Counted from the stretch's first letter, positions 9,586 to 19,283 are shown. The stretch: 38,630 nt of DNA from Planktomarina sp. (GCA_017856985.1 JAFMEA010000018.1:1-38630); one strand, 5' to 3'. Numbers and translations are program-made. Notes: a model not told the origin generated them from the letters alone.

Positions 9586-10068
9586 TTACTGTTTTGCTGA
9601 AGCAATACCGTTTTGCTTGTTTGAAGCGGGATTTAATGGGTCGTCTTGGCGTTGAACTGATCCTTCAAAATGTGCGCCACTTTCAATAGCAATAGTTTTG
9701 TGAATTATATCGCCTTCTACCCGCGCTGTCGAAGTTAAACGAACTTTCAATCCCCTTACTCTACCTACTACATGGCCGTTTACGACCACGTCATCAGCTA
9801 TAATTTCACCCTTTACCGTTGCACCATCTCCAATGGTTAGTAGGTGTGCTCTAATGTCTCCATCAACACGGCCCTCAACCTGAACATCCCCTGTGGTTTT
9901 CAAATTCCCAGTAATAAGTAAATCTGAAGATAAGATTGATGCAGGTGGTTTAGCTTTCGGTACTTGCGGCTTATACTCAACGGCTGGTTTACTGAGGGGC
10001 TCTGCTGCCTTCGGCGTTTCCACGTCAGTTTTAGGTGATGGGGTATTTATTTTATTTTTAGAAAACAT
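9586..10068 (-). CDS. Bactofilin (polymer-forming cytoskeletal protein)
   Basis: A 160-residue bactofilin. A disordered, Pro/Lys-rich N-terminus of about 45 residues precedes the right-handed beta-helix core (about 45-135), recognised by SDLLITGNLKTTGDVQVEGRVDGDI and then repeated G-x-V / hydrophobic rungs (GATVKGEI, NGHVVGRV, TARVEGDI). A short charged tail follows. Bactofilins form nucleotide-free filaments that locate cell-wall enzymes in other bacteria. The gene overlaps the end of the upstream M23 peptidase by 11 bases, and its ribosome site lies inside that gene, so translation is probably coupled. The pairing suggests that the filament positions the peptidase; that is inference from family knowledge. 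Confidence 0.92.
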   Translation of the reverse strand: MFSKNKINTPSPKTDVETPKAAEPLSKPAVEYKPQVPKAKPPASILSSDLLITGNLKTTGDVQVEGRVDGDIRAHLLTIGDGATVKGEIIADDVVVNGHVVGRVRGLKVRLTSTARVEGDIIHKTIAIESGAHFEGSVQRQDDPLNPASNKQNGIASAKQ

Positions 10069-11380
10069 CTCTTCCTGCCTTGATAAAGATCATTGGGTTA
10101 ACTGCCTTGCCATCGACTCGTACCTCATAATGAAGGTGGGTGCCAGTGGATCGTCCGGAGTTTCCCATATCCCCGATCTTTTGTCCACGGGAAACACGCT
10201 GACCTTTTTTTACGCGAATTCTTGCCAAATGGGCGTACCTAGTTTCAACTCCAAATTCGTGTTTGATGTATACTACACGTCCATAACCTCCGTTCCAACC
10301 CGCTTGGGTAACCACGCCATCCCCAGTTGCATAAATCGGAGACCTTGATTTTGCTGCTAAATCAACGCCACGGTGCATTTGTCCCCATCGGGGTCCAAAA
10401 CCGCTTGTGTAACGAAAAGAACCTTTGACAGGCATATCAAAGGGAGTTTTCTCAACTGCTATTCTATAAATATTTAATTTATCCAACTTTATCAGAATAC
10501 TGTTTGCCCTATTTATTCTCGGGTCCTCAGTCTCAAAAACATCTGGTTGAAACAAAATTGGAGCTAAGGCTCCTCCTTGACCAGAGTAACCTCTTCTAAC
10601 TTGGTCCAGTAAACGTTTGGTACTTAAACCAGCATTGCGGAACATTTTGTCCAACGGTTCTACTGATATAGTTAATGCATCTTCCAGTTGTCGAAAAATT
10701 TGGTCAGACTTTTCCTCAAAGAACTGTATTTCAAGTTCTAAGCTTTCCATATTTTTTTTGGCTAATTCTGCAGCATCAAACGCATTGTCTCGTTGCTGAG
10801 AAATTCCTCGTAAGGTATGATTCATGTACTCCATAGTTTGGGAAACTTCAGCCAAACTAATAGCATTTGGAAGTACACCAATTTCAGGATTTAATTGTTT
10901 TTTCAGTAGTTCTAATTCTATTCGAAGCGCTTCACGCTCGTTCATGGCTCGTCGCAGTGTCCCATGGATTACATTAATACCTCGCTCTAATTCCCGGCGC
11001 ATATCTTCTGACCCAAGTAGGTCTGATTGCATTATTGAAACCTGACTTAGTGCAGTGTTGAACCTATTTTGTGACGCTATCGACTCCCGTTCTCTTATAT
11101 CGCGCTCGGTAGCTAGAGCGTTGAGCCGTTCTTCATATAGAGCTTGGTCACGTCGGGCTTGATCTCTAAAATTTCCTGACCCAATAGTCTCTATTAGTAC
11201 AATGGCCGTTGCTATAATACTCCATATTATAACAGTAGAAATTCCAATAAGGGCTAGAATTTGGGTAATTGGCGTTAACTTAACAAATCGGGTTTCTTTA
11301 TCCGTTCGCAAAAACAATCTTTTTTCTGGAACCTTGCGTTCTAGAAATGAATTCAAATTATTTTTGATTTTTGTGAACAA
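10058..11380 (-). CDS. Membrane-anchored M23 (LytM) family metallopeptidase
   Basis: A 440-residue envelope peptidase. One transmembrane helix at about residues 40-63 is followed by a long periplasmic coiled coil (about 72-245, heptad-like, rich in Glu, Arg and Leu). The C-terminal LytM domain carries the zinc and catalytic motifs HRGVDLAAK, RYAHL and HLHYEVRVDG, all intact, so it is probably an active DD-endopeptidase rather than a degenerate EnvC-type activator. The start codon is TTG at 11378-11380: AGGGA lies 6 bases upstream and no in-frame ATG sits near it. It forms a two-gene unit with the bactofilin. The 147 bases upstream hold no gene. Confidence 0.9.
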   Translation of the reverse strand: MFTKIKNNLNSFLERKVPEKRLFLRTDKETRFVKLTPITQILALIGISTVIIWSIIATAIVLIETIGSGNFRDQARRDQALYEERLNALATERDIRERESIASQNRFNTALSQVSIMQSDLLGSEDMRRELERGINVIHGTLRRAMNEREALRIELELLKKQLNPEIGVLPNAISLAEVSQTMEYMNHTLRGISQQRDNAFDAAELAKKNMESLELEIQFFEEKSDQIFRQLEDALTISVEPLDKMFRNAGLSTKRLLDQVRRGYSGQGGALAPILFQPDVFETEDPRINRANSILIKLDKLNIYRIAVEKTPFDMPVKGSFRYTSGFGPRWGQMHRGVDLAAKSRSPIYATGDGVVTQAGWNGGYGRVVYIKHEFGVETRYAHLARIRVKKGQRVSRGQKIGDMGNSGRSTGTHLHYEVRVDGKAVNPMIFIKAGRDVF

Positions 11381-11527
11381 GTTGCATCCCTATTATTATT
11401 TCAAAGTAGTAATACTTCTAATTGGTCTACTGATAGCCAACGTAGCTTTCGGCCGCAACAAATTTGAGAAATTTATGTCATGCAGATTTTTAAGGCAGTT
11501 TTTGGGGTGGTGTTTTGCCAATTTCAA

Positions 11528-12358
11528 TCATCGCATGCCTGGTGGTAACAAGGTTTGATCAACTAGTGGCCAATAAAAATCTGGTGCTATTCCCGCTTGT
11601 GCTCTTTTTTCATCGTTAAAAGGCGGCCTCAAGTTGGAATGGAAGTATTTTCGTACCAATTCATGGAATTTGGGTTTTGGATCAATGTTTTCTTTGCCAC
11701 AAAGAAAGTGAAACCACTTGGAACCATAAGCCACGTGTGCCACTTCTTCTGAATAAATTAAATTGAGAGCGTCTACAGCCTGAGTGTCCTTCACATTCTC
11801 AAAAACTTTAATCATTCCAGGCGTTACGTCTAGGCCGCGGGCTTCCAGTACCATTGGCACTACTGCGAGGCGCCCCAAAAAGTCATTAGCGGTATCCTCT
11901 GCGGCCCTCCACATTCCGCCATGGGCAGGCATGGCGCCATAAAAGCTGCTGTGACTTTCCAAGCAATCGCACATGAGATTGAAATGTTTGCTCTCATCGT
12001 CAGCAGCTTTGACCCAGTCATCATAAAAACCAATTGGCATGGCAGTATTAGAGAACCGAGCAATTAGGTCCCAATGTAAGTCGACTGCATTAAGTTCTAT
12101 ATGTGCCACAGCGTGTAAAAGAGCATTACGACCCTCCTTTGAGCCTGTTTTTCGCCTTGGAACATTTTTTGGTTCCAAAAGTTCTGGAGAAACTGGTCGC
12201 GCGGGTACAGGAGGCGGGTTGAAAGTTCCTATTTCTGTGGCCTTCAAGTCATTGCGCTGTTGGAACCATTTCGATGCAAACTTTCGGGATAAGGCAGTTT
12301 TTTCACGCGCATTATGAGTTTCCAAAACATTACATGCCATTTCTGAAAGCGACATCAT
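11528..12358 (-). CDS. Ferritin-like DUF455 family protein
   Basis: A 276-residue protein with a predicted di-iron four-helix bundle. Carboxylate/histidine motifs typical of the fold are present: HAVAHIELNAVDLHWD, then WVKAADDESKHFNLM (ExxH), and a third helix with IYSEEVAHVAYG (EExxH). An extra Trp-rich region MPAHGGMWRAAEDT lies in between. The family is widespread in Proteobacteria and its reaction is not settled; oxidase or hydroxylase activity is possible. Its ATG overlaps the stop of bcp (ATGA), so the two are one translational unit. An antioxidant or iron-related link with the peroxiredoxin is suggested by this context only. Confidence 0.85.
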   Translation of the reverse strand: MMSLSEMACNVLETHNAREKTALSRKFASKWFQQRNDLKATEIGTFNPPPVPARPVSPELLEPKNVPRRKTGSKEGRNALLHAVAHIELNAVDLHWDLIARFSNTAMPIGFYDDWVKAADDESKHFNLMCDCLESHSSFYGAMPAHGGMWRAAEDTANDFLGRLAVVPMVLEARGLDVTPGMIKVFENVKDTQAVDALNLIYSEEVAHVAYGSKWFHFLCGKENIDPKPKFHELVRKYFHSNLRPPFNDEKRAQAGIAPDFYWPLVDQTLLPPGMR

Positions 12359-12822
12359 TTGTTAATAGCCCTAACCTCTTCAAGGACTTCGTGAGCATGT
12401 CCTTCAACTCTTACTTTGCGCCATGTGTTTAGGATCGTTCCATCAGCACCTATTAAATAAGTAGATCTTTCAATACCCATATAGACTTTGCCATACATTT
12501 TTTTTTCAACCCATGTGTCAAAAATGTTGCAGAGTTTCCCATCATTATCGGATACCAAATTAATTTGTAAGTCATACTTACAGATAAATTTTTCATGTTT
12601 CGTGACACTGTCCCGTGAAACACCTATAACAATAGTGTTTTCAGCTTCAAAAACGGCTGATTGTTCTGAAAAGCTGATTGCCTCTTTTGTACAGCCTGGC
12701 GTGTCGTCTTTTGGGTAAAAGTAAAGAACTAGTGTTTTGCCTTCATTATTAGGAAACTTAAATGGCAAATTACCTTCAATTATAGCATTGATTTCAGGTA
12801 TTTTATCACCGATTGTTAGCAT
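12355..12822 (-). CDS. bcp: Thioredoxin-dependent peroxiredoxin (Bcp/PrxQ)
   Basis: A 155-residue thiol peroxidase that reduces hydroperoxides. The peroxidatic site YFYPKDDTPGCTKEA places the active cysteine at C44. The resolving cysteine common in E. coli Bcp, five residues later (C50 there), is absent: the sequence reads CTKEAISF. A cysteine at C81 (KFICKYDL) falls where PrxQ proteins of the Xylella type have the helix-3 resolving cysteine, so C44-C81 is the likely disulphide. C98 is a third cysteine. It is first in a two-gene unit with the DUF455 protein. The 83-bp divergent gap to the AsmA-like gene must hold both promoters. Confidence 0.93.
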   Translation of the reverse strand: MLTIGDKIPEINAIIEGNLPFKFPNNEGKTLVLYFYPKDDTPGCTKEAISFSEQSAVFEAENTIVIGVSRDSVTKHEKFICKYDLQINLVSDNDGKLCNIFDTWVEKKMYGKVYMGIERSTYLIGADGTILNTWRKVRVEGHAHEVLEEVRAINK

Positions 12823-12905
12823 GATATCCTCAGTTTATATTAGAGTTACTGTTGGTCGAAACACTTTAGGTCACGTTGTGCTAATTAAAAAGGTTTAAGT
12901 GCAGG

Positions 12906-15900
12906 ATGTCGAAGATACAAACCGAGAAAGAAAAAGAGGAAAAAGCAGAGCCGCCACCGCGGCGAGGGTGGGTGTCTCTTATCTCCTTATACATGGGTCT
13001 TTTTCTTTTTTCCATTATTTTATGTGCCGGCTTACTAGTTACTGTTTTGCAAGATCGGACATTAACTCTACCTAAAACAATTCAAACTAAGTTAAACGTT
13101 TTTTTAAATACTGAACCGGATTTTCCCGAGATAAGTTTTAGCAGTGCTGAAATTGGTTTTTCGGCAATATTAAATCCGAAGTTGGTGTTAGAGGGGGTGC
13201 AATTCTCTGATGACTTGACGGGTTCTGGGGTGAGGCTTGGAAAGCTTGAGGTGGTTTTTGATGGTAGTAAATTCATAACAGGCGTCGTAGCGCCAAAATC
13301 TACACGGCTGAATGGTGCTGTATTAGATGTTACACGTAAAATTGATGGTAGTTTTGACCTAGGTTTTGATGTTTCGAGTGGAATTACCACTACGCTATCT
13401 GTGGACGAAGTGTTCAAAAAAATTGAAGGTTTTTTTGTGGATGAAGAGTATAGAAGCCTTGAAAAAGGTGAAATTGATCAGGTTACGGTCAATTATACTG
13501 ATCAATTAAACAAAAGGGCTTGGACGTTTGATGGTGGGCGGCTCCGGGCAGAGCGGGACGACGGTCGTGTTACACTGCGAATTGATTTGGCATTACTTAG
13601 TGGCGGAGATGAGCCAGCCACTGTTGGGATTGGCTATGAATTTTCAACCGATGGAATTGGTGAGTTGAGTGCAGAAATACATAACATACCAGCTGGAGAT
13701 TTAGGAATACAAGCGGAAGCACTTACATGGCTTAGCTTTGTAAATGGAAATTTATCTGGGAGCTTACGCAGCACTAGGATTAATGGAGAATTCGATGAAT
13801 TAAATGCCCTTTTAGATTTTGGGCAGGGAGATTTATTAGCTGGTAAAGGTAACAAAAACATTCCTTATTCTAAAGCAAAAACCTATTTTTCATATTCGCC
13901 AAAGAATGAGCGCTTGGATATTGATCTTATACTGATTGAGTCTGATTGGGGTAAATTATCAGCCAGTGGATATTCGCTGCTATTATCTGAAGGCGAAGAT
14001 GGCCACCTATCTGATGGAATGATTTTGGATCTTGAGGTAGATAGTGCTGAATTACAATCAACACCATGGTGGGCTGAAAATGTCAAAATTTCTGAGGCAA
14101 CATCACAGATAAAAATAACCTACAGCCCTTTGCAGGTAGATGTTGGACAAATTCAAGCGCGAGTAAACGGTACAAATATTAGTGGATCTGGCCGTGCAAG
14201 TTTAATGCACGCAGGATGGATCTCTAACTTAAATGTAGAAATCCCAAGCTTAAGTTCAAAAGATTTACTTAAATTTTGGCCCTTGGGACAAAAAATTAAA
14301 AGTCGTAAATGGTTCGAACAAAACGTAAATTTAGGAACTTTCAAAAATTTAAGGATTAATGCAAATAAAAATGTGGGACGGGAATTTGAGGTTGCAAGCA
14401 GCTTTAGTTTTGAAAATGCAAATATTAAATTTATGAAACACATGCCTGTGATCTCTAATGGCTCAGGTTACGGTATGCTTGAGGGGAGCGCTTTAACCGT
14501 CGTTTCTCAGGGTGGCCACATTAAAGCGCCTGAGGGTGGCCGCATAGCTCTAAAGGGCTCAGTGTTTAAAATCGAAGATACAAGGGTTCCGAGCCCATTG
14601 GCCAAGTTTGATGTGCAGGGTAGTGGTAGTATTTCAGCTGCCATGTCTTTGTTGAATCAAAAACCTTTTGAGATTGCAAATAGATCAAAAATGAACATCA
14701 AAGATGTTTCGGGTCACGTCACCTTTGATGCTAAAATTAAGTCTGTATTAACAAAGGCCGTGAAATTGCGAGATGTCAGATATGACGTCACTGGTGTTTT
14801 ACAAAATGTTCGTACAGGATCATTAATACCGGAAAAAATGATCGTATCAAAATTTCTTAATTTCAACGCGTCACCAGAAAAAGTTCAAATTTTTGGCGAT
14901 GGGACTGTATCTGAGGTTCCATTTTCAGGACGATGGACGCAGCCACTTGGTGTGGCTGGGCTATCTAGTCAGGTTGCTGTGCAGATAGAGATTTCTGAAA
15001 CTTCTTTAAGGAGTTTAAATATTTTATTTCCGAAGGAAGCTATCTCGGGCAAAGCCAATGGTGATTTAATTCTTGATATTCAAAAAGGGTCACCAATTTT
15101 GTTTGATCTCAAGTCGGATCTCGTAGGAGTGGGTATAGATGTGCCTGCGCTAAGTTGGGAAAAGGAAACTACTGTGCCTGCCGATTTTGAAATTTCTGGA
15201 AGCTTTTCAAAACCAATTACAATCAACCAATTTAAACTAAAAAGTGAGGGTTTGTCGACTTGGGGAGATATGGCCTTTGATGATATGGGCCTAACTAATA
15301 TTTCATTAAATGATTTAAAGGTCGGTAAGTGGCTGTCCTCTGATGTCGTTTTGCAGAGACGCGATCCTGGAAAACCAATGCAAATTACCCTAAGTGGTGG
15401 CGCCTTAGATCTGCGAAATTTACCAGTTAATAAGTCAACAGGTGCAACCGCACCAATTATAGCTAACCTTAATACTGTTCGTATTTCGAAAAATTTAGCT
15501 CTTACTAACGTATCGGCCACTTTTTTGGGTGGAGAGGCTGTGACGGGTGAGTTTTCTGGAAATGTTAATGATGGAACCCCTCTAACAGGCAATGTTTCTG
15601 GGCGTGGGGATAACCTACGTTTGGATCTCTTTTCAGACGATGCGGGCGGAGTTCTACGGGACTCTGGTTTGCTACGACAAGCCAGTGGTGGATATATGGA
15701 TTTAGGTATTACTCCGGCCGCTTCCGGATGGAACGCTGACATGAAAATTAGTAATGTTCGGATTAAAGATGCCCCTCAAATAGCTCAGCTTTTGAGTGCT
15801 ATTTCAGTCGTTGGTTTGCCTGACCAAATTGATGGCAAAGGTATTTTTTTTAACACGATAGAAAGTGAATTTAATATCGAAAATGATGAATATACAGTGT

Positions 15901-16178
15901 ATCGTTCAAGTGCAGTTGGGCCATCGCTAGGTCTGTCCTTGGATGGTTATATAAACACTAAGCGCAAGTTGATGGATTTGCAGGGAGTTTTATCCCCATT
16001 CTACTTACTTAATGGAATTGGCGCTTTTTTAACGCGACGTGGTGAAGGTTTGATTGGTTTTAACTTTAATTTAAAAGGGCCAACTGCCCAACCTATAGCC
16101 ACGGTCAATCCTCTATCTGCATTTACGCCTGGAATGTTTAGAGAAATTTTTAGGCGTCCAGCCCCAAAGCAAAATTAA
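12906..16178 (+). CDS. AsmA-like / DUF3971 large envelope protein (YhdP/TamB-type)
   Basis: A 1090-residue protein. A charged cytosolic N-terminus (1-20) precedes one transmembrane helix (about 23-48) and a very long periplasmic part rich in beta strands. The C-terminus (about 930-1070) has the AsmA_2-like pattern, with LLSAISVVGLPDQIDGKGIFFNTIESEF, YRSSAVGPSLGLSLDGYI and GEGLIGFNFNLKGPTAQPIATVNP. Members of the wider AsmA group form hydrophobic-groove bridges that carry phospholipid between the membranes; that role here is inference. The gene ends in TAATG with queA, so the stop and next start share a base. The start is the first Met of the frame and its ribosome site is weak (AAGG about 13 bases upstream). 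Confidence 0.82.
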   Translation: MSKIQTEKEKEEKAEPPPRRGWVSLISLYMGLFLFSIILCAGLLVTVLQDRTLTLPKTIQTKLNVFLNTEPDFPEISFSSAEIGFSAILNPKLVLEGVQFSDDLTGSGVRLGKLEVVFDGSKFITGVVAPKSTRLNGAVLDVTRKIDGSFDLGFDVSSGITTTLSVDEVFKKIEGFFVDEEYRSLEKGEIDQVTVNYTDQLNKRAWTFDGGRLRAERDDGRVTLRIDLALLSGGDEPATVGIGYEFSTDGIGELSAEIHNIPAGDLGIQAEALTWLSFVNGNLSGSLRSTRINGEFDELNALLDFGQGDLLAGKGNKNIPYSKAKTYFSYSPKNERLDIDLILIESDWGKLSASGYSLLLSEGEDGHLSDGMILDLEVDSAELQSTPWWAENVKISEATSQIKITYSPLQVDVGQIQARVNGTNISGSGRASLMHAGWISNLNVEIPSLSSKDLLKFWPLGQKIKSRKWFEQNVNLGTFKNLRINANKNVGREFEVASSFSFENANIKFMKHMPVISNGSGYGMLEGSALTVVSQGGHIKAPEGGRIALKGSVFKIEDTRVPSPLAKFDVQGSGSISAAMSLLNQKPFEIANRSKMNIKDVSGHVTFDAKIKSVLTKAVKLRDVRYDVTGVLQNVRTGSLIPEKMIVSKFLNFNASPEKVQIFGDGTVSEVPFSGRWTQPLGVAGLSSQVAVQIEISETSLRSLNILFPKEAISGKANGDLILDIQKGSPILFDLKSDLVGVGIDVPALSWEKETTVPADFEISGSFSKPITINQFKLKSEGLSTWGDMAFDDMGLTNISLNDLKVGKWLSSDVVLQRRDPGKPMQITLSGGALDLRNLPVNKSTGATAPIIANLNTVRISKNLALTNVSATFLGGEAVTGEFSGNVNDGTPLTGNVSGRGDNLRLDLFSDDAGGVLRDSGLLRQASGGYMDLGITPAASGWNADMKISNVRIKDAPQIAQLLSAISVVGLPDQIDGKGIFFNTIESEFNIENDEYTVYRSSAVGPSLGLSLDGYINTKRKLMDLQGVLSPFYLLNGIGAFLTRRGEGLIGFNFNLKGPTAQPIATVNPLSAFTPGMFREIFRRPAPKQN

Positions 16179-17227
16179 TGCTTCTTTCAGAATTTGATTT
16201 TCAACTTCCTCCAGAGTTAATTTCTACGAGACCAGTGACGCCTCGTGGTGACGCTAAATTACTTGTAAGTACAGGTGGACAATTACAAGACGCCAGAGTT
16301 GCCAATATTTGTAAGTTTTTAAAGGCTGGTGATCGCCTTATCTTAAATAATACCAAGGTCATTCCCGCACGATTAAATGGAGTTCGTTTGCGTCACTCTG
16401 TTCAAGGGCTGGTGAAGGCAAAAATCGAAGTGACTTTAATACAGCCATTGTCATCTGGCAAATGGAAGGCATTGATCAAGCCACTGCGGAAATTACAAGT
16501 TGGAGAGGTTGTTGTATTTAGGGAGGGCTTGACAGCAACCTGCACTGACAAATTGGATGGCGAAGCAACTCTGTCTTTTTCTGTGCAAGGGAATGAATTA
16601 GACAGTGCTATTGATGTTAGTGGAGAAATGCCTTTGCCGCCATATATAGCCTCAAAAAGGGCTGCAGACGAGCAGGATCGTTTGGATTATCAAACAGTTT
16701 GGGCCAAACATCGGGGAGCGGTAGCAGCGCCAACTGCGTCGTTACATCTTGATGAGCTTGCTTTGGCAACTTTGGCGGATCACGGTGTTGATATAACCTT
16801 TATAACTTTGCACGTTGGAGCCGGTACATTTTTGCCGGTAAAGGTAGAGAATATACGAACGCATAAGATGCATGCTGAATGGGGTCATGTCAGCGCCCAA
16901 TCTGTGGCTGAAATTAAAGCAACAAGGCTAAAAGGCGGACGTATTATCCCGGTCGGAACTACGGCTTTGCGTTTAATTGAAACCGCATCACGAAGCGGAA
17001 GTCTAAAGCCTTTTGAAGGAGAGACAGATATTTTTATCTACCCGGGCTTTAAATTTCAAGTAACTGATGGCTTAATGACAAACTTTCATTTGCCAAAATC
17101 AACATTGCTGATGCTTGTTGCCGCTTTTGTTGGCAAAAATGAGCTTGATGCGATTTACCGGCACGCGATCAATAACGCCTATCGATTTTTTAGCTATGGG
17201 GATGCGTCATTGCTATTTCCTAAATAA
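16178..17227 (+). CDS. queA: S-adenosylmethionine:tRNA ribosyltransferase-isomerase (QueA)
   Basis: A 349-residue queuosine-pathway enzyme. It transfers and isomerises the ribosyl part of SAM onto preQ1-modified tRNA to make epoxyqueuosine. Family marks are the N-terminal FDFQLPPELISTRPVTPRGDAKLL, RLILNNTKVIPARL, the PLPPYIASKRAADEQDRLDYQTVWA block, APTASLHLDE, HVGAGTFLPVKVENI, and the final TNFHLPKSTLLMLVAAFVG. Length is typical. It is translationally coupled to the AsmA-like gene (TAATG). tgt, its frequent partner, is not next to it here. Confidence 0.95.
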   Translation: MLLSEFDFQLPPELISTRPVTPRGDAKLLVSTGGQLQDARVANICKFLKAGDRLILNNTKVIPARLNGVRLRHSVQGLVKAKIEVTLIQPLSSGKWKALIKPLRKLQVGEVVVFREGLTATCTDKLDGEATLSFSVQGNELDSAIDVSGEMPLPPYIASKRAADEQDRLDYQTVWAKHRGAVAAPTASLHLDELALATLADHGVDITFITLHVGAGTFLPVKVENIRTHKMHAEWGHVSAQSVAEIKATRLKGGRIIPVGTTALRLIETASRSGSLKPFEGETDIFIYPGFKFQVTDGLMTNFHLPKSTLLMLVAAFVGKNELDAIYRHAINNAYRFFSYGDASLLFPK

Positions 17228-17308
17228 ACGAGTTTAGATTTTAAATTTTTATTCTATTTAAATATTTTTAATTGTTATTCCCCAGAAGTGTAAGTTTGAG
17301 GTCACAGA

Positions 17309-18565
17309 ATGTTTCAAGTTTTGTCCCGTTCATGGGCGTTGTTACTCGGGATGATGTTTTTGATGGTAGGCAATGGTCTGCAAGGCACGCTTCTCGGTAT
17401 AAGAGGCAGCATTGAGGGATTTTCGACCTTTGAAATGTCTATAGTTATGTCTGCATACTTTGCAGGGTTCCTAGGTGGTTCAAAAATTGCTCCGGAGTTG
17501 ATTAGAAGAGTTGGACATGTGCGTGTTTTTGCGGCGCTTGCATCTTTTATTTCGGCAATACTTATTTTGTACCCAATGTTTGCACATCCGGTAGCTTGGG
17601 CATTAGGTCGCGTGGCTATTGGATTTTGTTTTTCCGGTGTCTACGTCACCGCGGAAAGTTGGTTGAACAATTCTGCGGACAATACCAACCGGGGAAAAGC
17701 CTTATCAATGTACATGATTGTTCAAATGATTGGCATAGTTAGCGCCCAGGCTGTTTTAGCCATAGGCGACGCTAGTGGCTACATCCTATTCATAATAGCA
17801 TCAGTTTTGGTTTCAATTTCATTTGCTCCAATTTTACTGTCAATTTCGCCAACACCAGCATTTGAAACAGCAAAACCTATGCCATTAAAGACGTTGATCG
17901 AAACTTCTCCTCTTGGTTGTTTTGGAATGTTTGCTTTGGGCGGGGTTTTCTCAGCGCAATTTGGTATGTCAGCTGTATATGGGACCTCAGCGGGCCTTAC
18001 AATAACCCAAATCTCTTTATTTGTATCTAGTATCTACGTAGGCGCATTGTTTATGCAGTATCCAATCGGCTGGTTTTCGGATAGAGTTGACCGTCGTCTA
18101 GTGATTTTGTTAGTGGCGGCTTTGGGCGGCGTTGCAGCGTTTCTTGCTTTGCTGAGTAGTCAATATTTTGTAACTATTTTATTTGCTGGATTTATAATGG
18201 GTGGCACTTCGAATCCATTGTATTCACTGCTTATTGCTTACACGAATGACTATCTTGAGCCTGACGACATGGCCGCAGCATCTGGTGGCCTAGTCTTTAT
18301 TAGTGGCGTTGGTGCGATTGCGGGTCCTTTGATTATTGGTTGGATGATGGATCAATTTGGGGCACAGGCCTTTTTTATGGTAATATCTATCTTGATGATT
18401 GGTTTGGCTATTTATGCAGGTTTTAGAATGACTCAGACTTCACGTGAAGGCATTGAAGACGGTGCCTACACGCCTGTTATGCCGTCTTCATCTCTAATAG
18501 CCGTAGAAGTTGCATCTGAATTTGATATTGAGACTGCTTTGTTAGATGAAACTAAAGACGCCTAG
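17309..18565 (+). CDS. Major facilitator superfamily transporter (YcaD-like)
   Basis: A 418-residue membrane protein with about 12 predicted transmembrane helices and a short charged C-terminal tail (from about residue 380). The loop between helices 2 and 3 has APELIRRVGHVRVFA, and between helices 8 and 9 there is GWFSDRVDRRLVILL, both versions of the MFS D-R-x-G-R/K motif. The overall pattern resembles the YcaD/UMF branch of MFS carriers. The substrate cannot be told. It lies between queA and a DUF924 gene with gaps of 81 and 72 bases, all on the plus strand. Confidence 0.85.
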   Translation: MFQVLSRSWALLLGMMFLMVGNGLQGTLLGIRGSIEGFSTFEMSIVMSAYFAGFLGGSKIAPELIRRVGHVRVFAALASFISAILILYPMFAHPVAWALGRVAIGFCFSGVYVTAESWLNNSADNTNRGKALSMYMIVQMIGIVSAQAVLAIGDASGYILFIIASVLVSISFAPILLSISPTPAFETAKPMPLKTLIETSPLGCFGMFALGGVFSAQFGMSAVYGTSAGLTITQISLFVSSIYVGALFMQYPIGWFSDRVDRRLVILLVAALGGVAAFLALLSSQYFVTILFAGFIMGGTSNPLYSLLIAYTNDYLEPDDMAAASGGLVFISGVGAIAGPLIIGWMMDQFGAQAFFMVISILMIGLAIYAGFRMTQTSREGIEDGAYTPVMPSSSLIAVEVASEFDIETALLDETKDA

Positions 18566-18637
18566 GCTAAGTTTTTCTTTGCACTTTGGTATTAGATAGC
18601 CTTAATTACTTTAAAGCTAGGTCATCGAGGTAAGGAA

Positions 18638-19216
18638 ATGGCAAGCGCTGACGAGGTAGTAAATTATTGGTTAGATGAGGTTGGTGCTGATGGTTGGTAT
18701 TCAGGCGGCGTAGATCTCGATGACGAAATAGGTGAACGTTTTAGTCAAGTCTGGTGGGAAACCTTAAATGGTGCGAACGGCTTATGGTTAACTTACCCAA
18801 CAGGTACGCTTGCTTATTTGATTTTAATGGACCAGATGCCTCGAAACATGTTTAGGGGCACGGCTAATTCTTTTGGCTCGGATCGCCAAGCTCTTACTGC
18901 GGCCAAGTCAGCACTTCAAAATTGTTGGGACCTGAAAATAGATGAGCCAGCGCGCCAATTTTTTTATATGCCTTTAATGCACTCTGAGAGCCTGACGGAT
19001 CAAGATAGAGCAGTTCGGTTGATAATGACCCGCATGCCTGATGGTAAATCTTTAGGGTTGCCGCATGCCCAGGCGCACCGTGAAATTATTCGAAAATTTG
19101 GACGTTTTCCAACTCGAAATAATGCCTTATCCCGTAAATCAACTCCACAAGAAGAGGCATATAGGGTTGCTGGTGGGTATGGTTTAACTTTGCGTGAACT
19201 GGCTCAACGTGCTTAA
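18638..19216 (+). CDS. DUF924 family protein
   Basis: A 192-residue soluble all-helical protein of the DUF924 family. The family opening (E)VVNYWLDEVGADGWYSGGVDLDDEI is present, followed by LAYLILMDQMPRNMFRGTA and FFYMPLMHSESLTDQDRAV. The C-terminus contains AHREIIRKFGRFPTRNNALSR and TPQEEAYR, both hallmarks of the family. TPR-like helical packing is known for the fold but no biochemical function is established. AAGGAA lies just before the ATG. lpd follows after 107 AT-rich bases. Confidence 0.9.
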   Translation: MASADEVVNYWLDEVGADGWYSGGVDLDDEIGERFSQVWWETLNGANGLWLTYPTGTLAYLILMDQMPRNMFRGTANSFGSDRQALTAAKSALQNCWDLKIDEPARQFFYMPLMHSESLTDQDRAVRLIMTRMPDGKSLGLPHAQAHREIIRKFGRFPTRNNALSRKSTPQEEAYRVAGGYGLTLRELAQRA

Positions 19217-19283
19217 ATAATTTAATCTTCATTTAGCATCTAAGTTTCAAAAAAAGCAATTTAGATTGTGTTGAAATTATTTA

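Noticed and set aside
15080-15742. Long minus-strand open frame (220 codons) opposite the AsmA-like gene
   Set aside because: It lies wholly inside a well-supported gene, has Ser/Pro-rich shadow composition and shows no family motif.
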